Shown one piece after another: positions 21,839-25,217 of a stretch of 25,217 nucleotides of DNA; position 1 is the stretch's first letter, and each line of letters starts with the position of its first letter. A program made the position numbers and the translations under genes. The notes under the pieces were generated by a model. That model saw nothing but the letters and a program-made list of their open reading frames with translations, did no database searches and was not told the origin of the DNA. The stretch lies in contig DASZYF010000008.1 of assembly GCA_035545535.1 (NCBI GenBank), positions 1-25,217 of the forward strand. The letters are read 5' to 3'. The stretch is from DASZYF01 sp035545535. GTDB taxonomy: Bacteria > Actinomycetota > Actinomycetes > Mycobacteriales > CAJCIY01.

Positions 21839-22723
21839 TCAGGCGTCGATGACCTCCCGCAGGATCGCGGCGAGCTCGACCGGCTTGTCGCCCTGCACCG
21901 AGTGCCCGGCGCCGTCGACGAGCCGGTAGTCGGTGTGGGGTGCGCGTTCGCGGAACGTCGCGACGTCCTCGTCGGAGACCACCCCGGACAGCGACCCGCG
22001 CACGAGCGTCACCGGCATGGCGAAGCCGGACACCGCCTCCCACAGCGGCGGGAAGTCGAAGCCGCCGCCCTCGCGGAAGCGGTCGTAGCGCCAGACCCAG
22101 TGGCCGTCGTCGCGCTGCTTCGTGTTGTGGATCAAGCCGCGGCGCAGCGAGGACTCGGTGCGCGTCGGGTTGTACTGCATCGTCCGCTCGAGCAGCTCCT
22201 CGAACGACGCGAACGACTCGGGCCCGGACACGAACTCCGCGATCGGCGCGGCCTTCTGTCGGTCGACCCCGGGGGTCACGTCGACGATGACGAGCTTCCC
22301 GACGAGGTCCGGCCGCGCGCCGGCGATCGCCATCGCCGTGAGGCCGCCGAGCGACATGCCCACCAGCACCACGGGCGTCGTCGCCAAGCGCTCGATGACG
22401 GGAGCGAGCGTCGCGGCGTTGGCCTCCGGCCCGTACTTCCCGTCCTCGCGCCACGCGGAGTGCCCGTGCCCGGGCAGGTCGATCGCGACGAGCGGCTCGC
22501 GCAGCGCCAGCGCCACCGTGTCCCAGGTGTGCGCGTTCTGCGCGCCCCCGTGCAGCAGGACGACCGACGGGGCGCCGCCGCCCCACACGATCGCGCTGAC
22601 GGTGCCGGCGTCGGTCGGCGTGTCGACCCGAGCCACGACCGGCGGGCCGTCCCACGGGAGCCCGGCTTCCGACGCGTTGTCGGGCAACATGGAGAACTCG
22701 GCAGCGGATGCGGGCTCGGTCAC
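21839..22723 (-). CDS. Alpha/beta hydrolase
   Basis: In this 294-residue alpha/beta-fold hydrolase the oxyanion strand is VVLLHGGAQNAHTWD, followed by AIDLPGHGHSAW, the nucleophile elbow GMSLGG (Ser124) and the general base His274 in DGAGHSVQGDKP. The acid is less clear. The expected position after VRGSLS is Gly, and Asp251 or Glu252 a few residues on may serve. GTG 22723 is chosen because minus-strand TACGGT ends seven bases before it; GTG 22732 overlaps that element. The gene is divergent from the flavodoxin-like gene, with 25 bases between starts. The substrate is unknown. It ends 32 bases upstream of the PadR operator region. Confidence 0.88.
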   Translation of the reverse strand: MTEPASAAEFSMLPDNASEAGLPWDGPPVVARVDTPTDAGTVSAIVWGGGAPSVVLLHGGAQNAHTWDTVALALREPLVAIDLPGHGHSAWREDGKYGPEANAATLAPVIERLATTPVVLVGMSLGGLTAMAIAGARPDLVGKLVIVDVTPGVDRQKAAPIAEFVSGPESFASFEELLERTMQYNPTRTESSLRRGLIHNTKQRDDGHWVWRYDRFREGGGFDFPPLWEAVSGFAMPVTLVRGSLSGVVSDEDVATFRERAPHTDYRLVDGAGHSVQGDKPVELAAILREVIDA

Positions 22724-22730
22724 ACCAAGC

Positions 22731-22740
22731 ACCGTAGAGA
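22731..22740. promoter_or_regulatory. Overlapping divergent -10 elements
   Basis: On the minus strand TACGGT (22736-22731) is seven bases from GTG 22723. On the plus strand TAGAGA (22735-22740) is eight bases from GTG 22749; its last base departs from the consensus. Because only 25 bases separate the two starts, the two promoters must overlap whichever hexamers are used. Confidence 0.42.
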
Positions 22741-22748
22741 CTGACGGC

Positions 22749-23201
22749 GTGCCGACCCTGCTCGTGGTCCATCACACGACGTCGCCGACTCTGCAGGCGC
22801 TGCTCGAGGCCGTCCGCGCGGGCGCCACCGATGCCGAGGTCGCCGGCGTCGACGTCGTGGTGCGACCGGCCCTGACCGCGTCACCCCACGAGGCGCTCGA
22901 GGCCGACGGGTACCTGCTCGGGACACCCGCGAACATCGGCTACATGAGCGGTGCGCTCAAGCACTTCTTCGACCAGATCTACTACCCGTGCCTCGACGCG
23001 ACCGTGGGCCGCCCGTTCGGGCTCTGGGTGCACGGCAACAGCGACACGGCCGGTGCGATCCGGGGCGTCGACACCATCACGACCGGCCTCAAGTGGAGGG
23101 CGGCCGCCGCACACGTGTCCGTCATCGGTGACGCCGACCAAGCGGCCCGCGATGCCTGCTGGAACCTGGGCGCGACCCTCGCCGCGACGCTGCTGGGCTG
23201 A
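22749..23201 (+). CDS. Flavodoxin-like / NAD(P)H-dependent FMN reductase-type protein
   Basis: This is a 150-residue protein with a flavodoxin-like fold. The first strand and phosphate-binding loop are TLLVVHHTTSPTLQALLEAV, the second is DGYLLGTPANIGYMSGALKHFFDQ (the usual flavin isoalloxazine-contact region), and the third is PFGLWVHGNSDTAGAIRGVDTITTGLKW. These motifs match the flavodoxin family proteins of actinobacteria. The start GTG has no Shine-Dalgarno. FMN binding is likely from the fold; the electron donor and physiological partner are not evident. It is followed 62 bases later by rarD on the same strand, which has its own -10 candidate. Confidence 0.85.
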   Translation: MPTLLVVHHTTSPTLQALLEAVRAGATDAEVAGVDVVVRPALTASPHEALEADGYLLGTPANIGYMSGALKHFFDQIYYPCLDATVGRPFGLWVHGNSDTAGAIRGVDTITTGLKWRAAAAHVSVIGDADQAARDACWNLGATLAATLLG

Positions 23202-23250
23202 CCGCGGGCGCGGCGTCCGAAAGCCGCTGGGGTGAAGCCGCGGCGGCCAT

Positions 23251-23256
23251 TAGTTT
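23251..23256 (+). promoter_or_regulatory. Putative -10 element of rarD
   Basis: TAGTTT matches TANNNT and ends seven bases before GTG 23264. If used, ATG 23258 would lie upstream of the transcription start, so it decides the start codon. Confidence 0.45.
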
Positions 23257-23263
23257 CATGGAC

Positions 23264-24196
23264 GTGGGAGACCAGCGGCGCGGCATGGTCTTCGGCGTCG
23301 CGGCCTACGGGCTCTGGGGAGCGTTCCCGCTCTACTTCCCGCTGCTCAAGCCGGCCAGCGCGCTCGAGATCCTCGCCCACCGCATCGTCTGGTCGCTCGT
23401 CGCGGTGACGATCGTGCTGCTGGCACTGCCCGCGATGCGGGGCCCGCGGCCCAGCCGTCAGTCGGTGCTGCGGCTCATGGTCGCCGGCTGCGCGGTCTCG
23501 GTGAACTGGGGCACCTACATCTGGGCGGTCAACCACCACCACACGCTCGAGACGAGCCTCGGCTACTTCATCAACCCGCTCGTGACCGTCACCCTCGGCG
23601 TGGTGCTGCTCCGCGAGCGGCTCCGCCGGGTGCAGTGGATCGCCGTCGGCCTGGGCGCGGTCGCCGTGGCGGTGATCGCGTTCGCCTACGGACGGCCGCC
23701 GTGGATCGCGCTCACGCTGGCCGCGACGTTCGGGACGTATGGCCTCGTGAAGAAGCAGGCGACGGTGAGCGCGCCCGTGGGCCTGTTCATCGAGACCGCC
23801 ACCGTGGCGCTGCCGGCCGCCGTGACCATCGCGGTGATCGGCGCGCAGGGCAACGAGACGTTCGCCAGCCACACCACATGGCACACGCTCGCGATGATGT
23901 CGTCGGGCATCGCGACGATCATCCCGCTGCTGCTGTTCGCCGGCGCCGCGAAGCGGCTTCCCCTGGTGACGCTCGGGCTGCTGCAGTACCTCGCCCCTGT
24001 CCTGCAGCTGCTCGTGGGTGTGCTCATCCAGCACGAGCCGCTCCCGGCCAGCCGCCTCGTGGGCTTCATCCTCGTCTGGGTCGCGCTCGCCGTCCTCACC
24101 GTCGACGGCTGGCGGAACCGCCCGCGCGGCGTGACCGCGGACGCGGCCGTCGAACCGCCCGCGGTCCTCGCTCCCGAGGTCAGCGCGGCCCGATAG
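23264..24196 (+). CDS. rarD: RarD-type EamA/DMT family permease
   Basis: This is a 310-residue protein with ten predicted membrane helices, the DMT superfamily arrangement. The opening GMVFGVAAYGLWGAFPLYFPLLKP followed by EILAHRIVWSLV is diagnostic of RarD. Further family blocks are VNWGTYIWAVNHHHTLETSLGYFINPLV, ATFGTYGLVKKQ and LQYLAPVLQLLVGV. RarD proteins were named for chloramphenicol resistance, but their natural substrates are poorly known. GTG 23264 is preferred on promoter spacing; ATG 23258 adds two residues. The hydrophilic C-terminal tail of about 25 residues is not conserved in the family. Confidence 0.92.
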   Translation: MGDQRRGMVFGVAAYGLWGAFPLYFPLLKPASALEILAHRIVWSLVAVTIVLLALPAMRGPRPSRQSVLRLMVAGCAVSVNWGTYIWAVNHHHTLETSLGYFINPLVTVTLGVVLLRERLRRVQWIAVGLGAVAVAVIAFAYGRPPWIALTLAATFGTYGLVKKQATVSAPVGLFIETATVALPAAVTIAVIGAQGNETFASHTTWHTLAMMSSGIATIIPLLLFAGAAKRLPLVTLGLLQYLAPVLQLLVGVLIQHEPLPASRLVGFILVWVALAVLTVDGWRNRPRGVTADAAVEPPAVLAPEVSAAR

Positions 24197-24226
24197 AGCA
24201 CCCGTACGCCCTCATTCACCTGGGCA

Positions 24227-24251
24227 TGGTCGGATAGGGAGGGACCGACCA
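24227..24251 (+). repeat. 7-bp inverted repeat between rarD and the 6PGDH gene
   Basis: TGGTCGG at 24227-24233 pairs with CCGACCA at 24245-24251 across an 11-base loop. A TAGGGA hexamer (24235-24240) lies within the loop, so it could be an operator around a promoter or a weak terminator for rarD. The ribosome binding site AGGAGG follows at 24260-24265. Confidence 0.35.
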
Positions 24252-24269
24252 CCTCACTCAGGAGGCGAC

Positions 24270-25217
24270 GTGCAGCTCGGGATGATCGGCCTCGGCCGGA
24301 TGGGTGCCAACCTCGTGCGACGGCTGATGCGCGACGGGCACTCCTGTGTCGTGTACGACGTCAACGCCGATGCGGTGAAGGGGCTCGAGGCCGAGGGCGC
24401 GACGGGCGCCACCTCGCTCGCCGACTTCGTCGCGAAGCTGGAGAAGCCGCGGGCCGCCTGGATCATGGTCCCGGCCGCCTTCGTCCAGGACACGCTCGAC
24501 GAGCTCGCCGAGGTGATGGAGCCCGGCGACATCCTCATCGACGGCGGCAACAGCCACTACCGCAACGACATCGACCGGGCCGAGGCACTCGCGCCGAAGC
24601 ACCTGCACTTCGTCGACGTCGGCACGAGCGGCGGCGTCTTCGGCCTCGAGCGCGGGTTCTGCCTGATGGTCGGCGGGGAGGACGAGGTCGTCGCGCGGCT
24701 CGCGCCGCTGTTCGACACGATCGCCCCGGGCGTCGACTCCGCGCCGCGCACGCCCGGCCGGACGGGCGACATCGCACCGCCGGAGAAGGGGTGGCTGCAC
24801 TGCGGGCCGGTCGGGGCCGGGCACTTCGTGAAGATGGTCCACAACGGCATCGAGTACGGCATCATGGCCGCCTACGCCGAGGGCCTCACCGTCATCTCGA
24901 AGGCCGGCGCCGGCAAGCACGACCAGGAGCACGACGCCGAGACGGCGCCGCTCGAGGAGCCGAAGTACTACCAGTACGACATCGACACGGCCGCGGTGGC
25001 CGAGGTCTGGCGGCGCGGCAGCGTCGTGAGCTCGTGGCTGCTCGACCTCACCGCGGCGGCGCTCGTCGAGGACCCGCACCTGGAGTCGTTCAGCGGCCGC
25101 GTGAGCGACTCCGGCGAGGGCCGCTGGACGCTGAACGCGGCGGTCGACGTCGGGGCGCCGGTCCCCGTGCTCGCCGCGTCGCTGTTCAACCGGTTCACCT
25201 CGCGCGGGGAGGGTGAG
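24270..25217 (+). CDS. gnd: 6-phosphogluconate dehydrogenase, decarboxylating, short type (partial, C-terminus off the right edge)
   Basis: 316 residues are visible. The Rossmann fingerprint GLGRMGANLVRRL lies at about residues 7-19 and VYDVN gives the cofactor acidic or polar site. DGGNSHYRND (91-100) and VDVGTSGGVFGLERGFCLMVGG are substrate-binding blocks. HFVKMVHNGIEYGIMAAYAEG carries catalytic Lys188, Asn192 and Glu195. The sequence matches the short GntZ/YqeC-like branch of about 300-340 residues, not the 470-residue Gnd, so little is missing. The reaction is oxidative decarboxylation of 6-phosphogluconate to ribulose 5-phosphate with NAD(P)H formation, in the cytoplasmic pentose phosphate or gluconate route. 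GTG 24270 has AGGAGG four bases upstream. Confidence 0.93.
   Translation, partial: MQLGMIGLGRMGANLVRRLMRDGHSCVVYDVNADAVKGLEAEGATGATSLADFVAKLEKPRAAWIMVPAAFVQDTLDELAEVMEPGDILIDGGNSHYRNDIDRAEALAPKHLHFVDVGTSGGVFGLERGFCLMVGGEDEVVARLAPLFDTIAPGVDSAPRTPGRTGDIAPPEKGWLHCGPVGAGHFVKMVHNGIEYGIMAAYAEGLTVISKAGAGKHDQEHDAETAPLEEPKYYQYDIDTAAVAEVWRRGSVVSSWLLDLTAAALVEDPHLESFSGRVSDSGEGRWTLNAAVDVGAPVPVLAASLFNRFTSRGEGE

Noticed and set aside
1..25217. CRISPR array, tRNA/rRNA, transposon or phage genes
   Set aside because: No regularly spaced repeats, cloverleaf-like sequences, transposase motifs, terminal inverted repeats or phage structural genes were seen on either strand.

Overview
The window is very GC-rich DNA (roughly 70% or more by eye) with dense gene packing, frequent GTG starts, 4-base ATGA/GTGA gene overlaps and strong third-position G/C bias. 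Together with the gene content (ScyD/ScyE-type secreted propeller, luciferase-like monooxygenase, PPOX split-barrel proteins, PadR-controlled ABC/FtsX exporter) this points to a chromosomal segment of a high-GC actinobacterium. A Thermoleophilia/Solirubrobacterales-like lineage is my guess; it rests on protein style, not on a marker gene. I see no rRNA, tRNA, CRISPR array, insertion sequence, phage gene or replication origin.

Layout. 1-4721, mostly minus strand: a UvrA-like ATPase (cut by the left edge) downstream of a two-gene heterodimeric ABC exporter, with a divergent MarR regulator at 4722-5174. 5214-6425: MFS transporter (minus). 6559-9142 (plus): a PPOX protein overlapping a PPOX-GAF-winged-helix fusion, then a hemerythrin-like protein, closed by a strong hairpin terminator at 9171-9210. 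9222-11504: a Snf2-family helicase behind a long, apparently structured leader. 11563-13660 (plus): an unrecognised 118-residue protein, a small GNAT, an alpha/beta hydrolase and a small membrane protein. 13674-17080: two secreted beta-propeller proteins on the minus strand flanking a plus-strand luciferase-like flavin monooxygenase; the second propeller gene is frameshifted near its 3' end. 17128-17784: AlkB-like dioxygenase. 17801-21746 (minus): padR, ABC ATPase and FtsX permease joined by ATGA overlaps, with a 10-bp inverted-repeat operator at 21769-21806. 21839-24196: alpha/beta hydrolase (minus) divergent from a flavodoxin-like protein and a RarD permease. 24270-end: short-type 6-phosphogluconate dehydrogenase, cut by the right edge.

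How genes work together. There are two regulator-plus-pump modules (MarR with the heterodimeric exporter, PadR with the MacB-like ABC/FtsX system), an MFS pump, and a possible redox or gas-sensing group (two PPOX proteins, a GAF-wHTH sensor, hemerythrin). A window-wide pattern is a TANNNT-like -10 element (mostly starting TAC) sitting 6-8 bases before the start codon. It suggests leaderless transcription for about ten genes, and I used it to choose several starts. The most interesting unexplained signal is the 9243-9367 leader, where one segment can pair with either of two identical 9-base repeats. I found no clearly novel multi-gene defence or mobile system; most of the window is ordinary chromosomal gene content.
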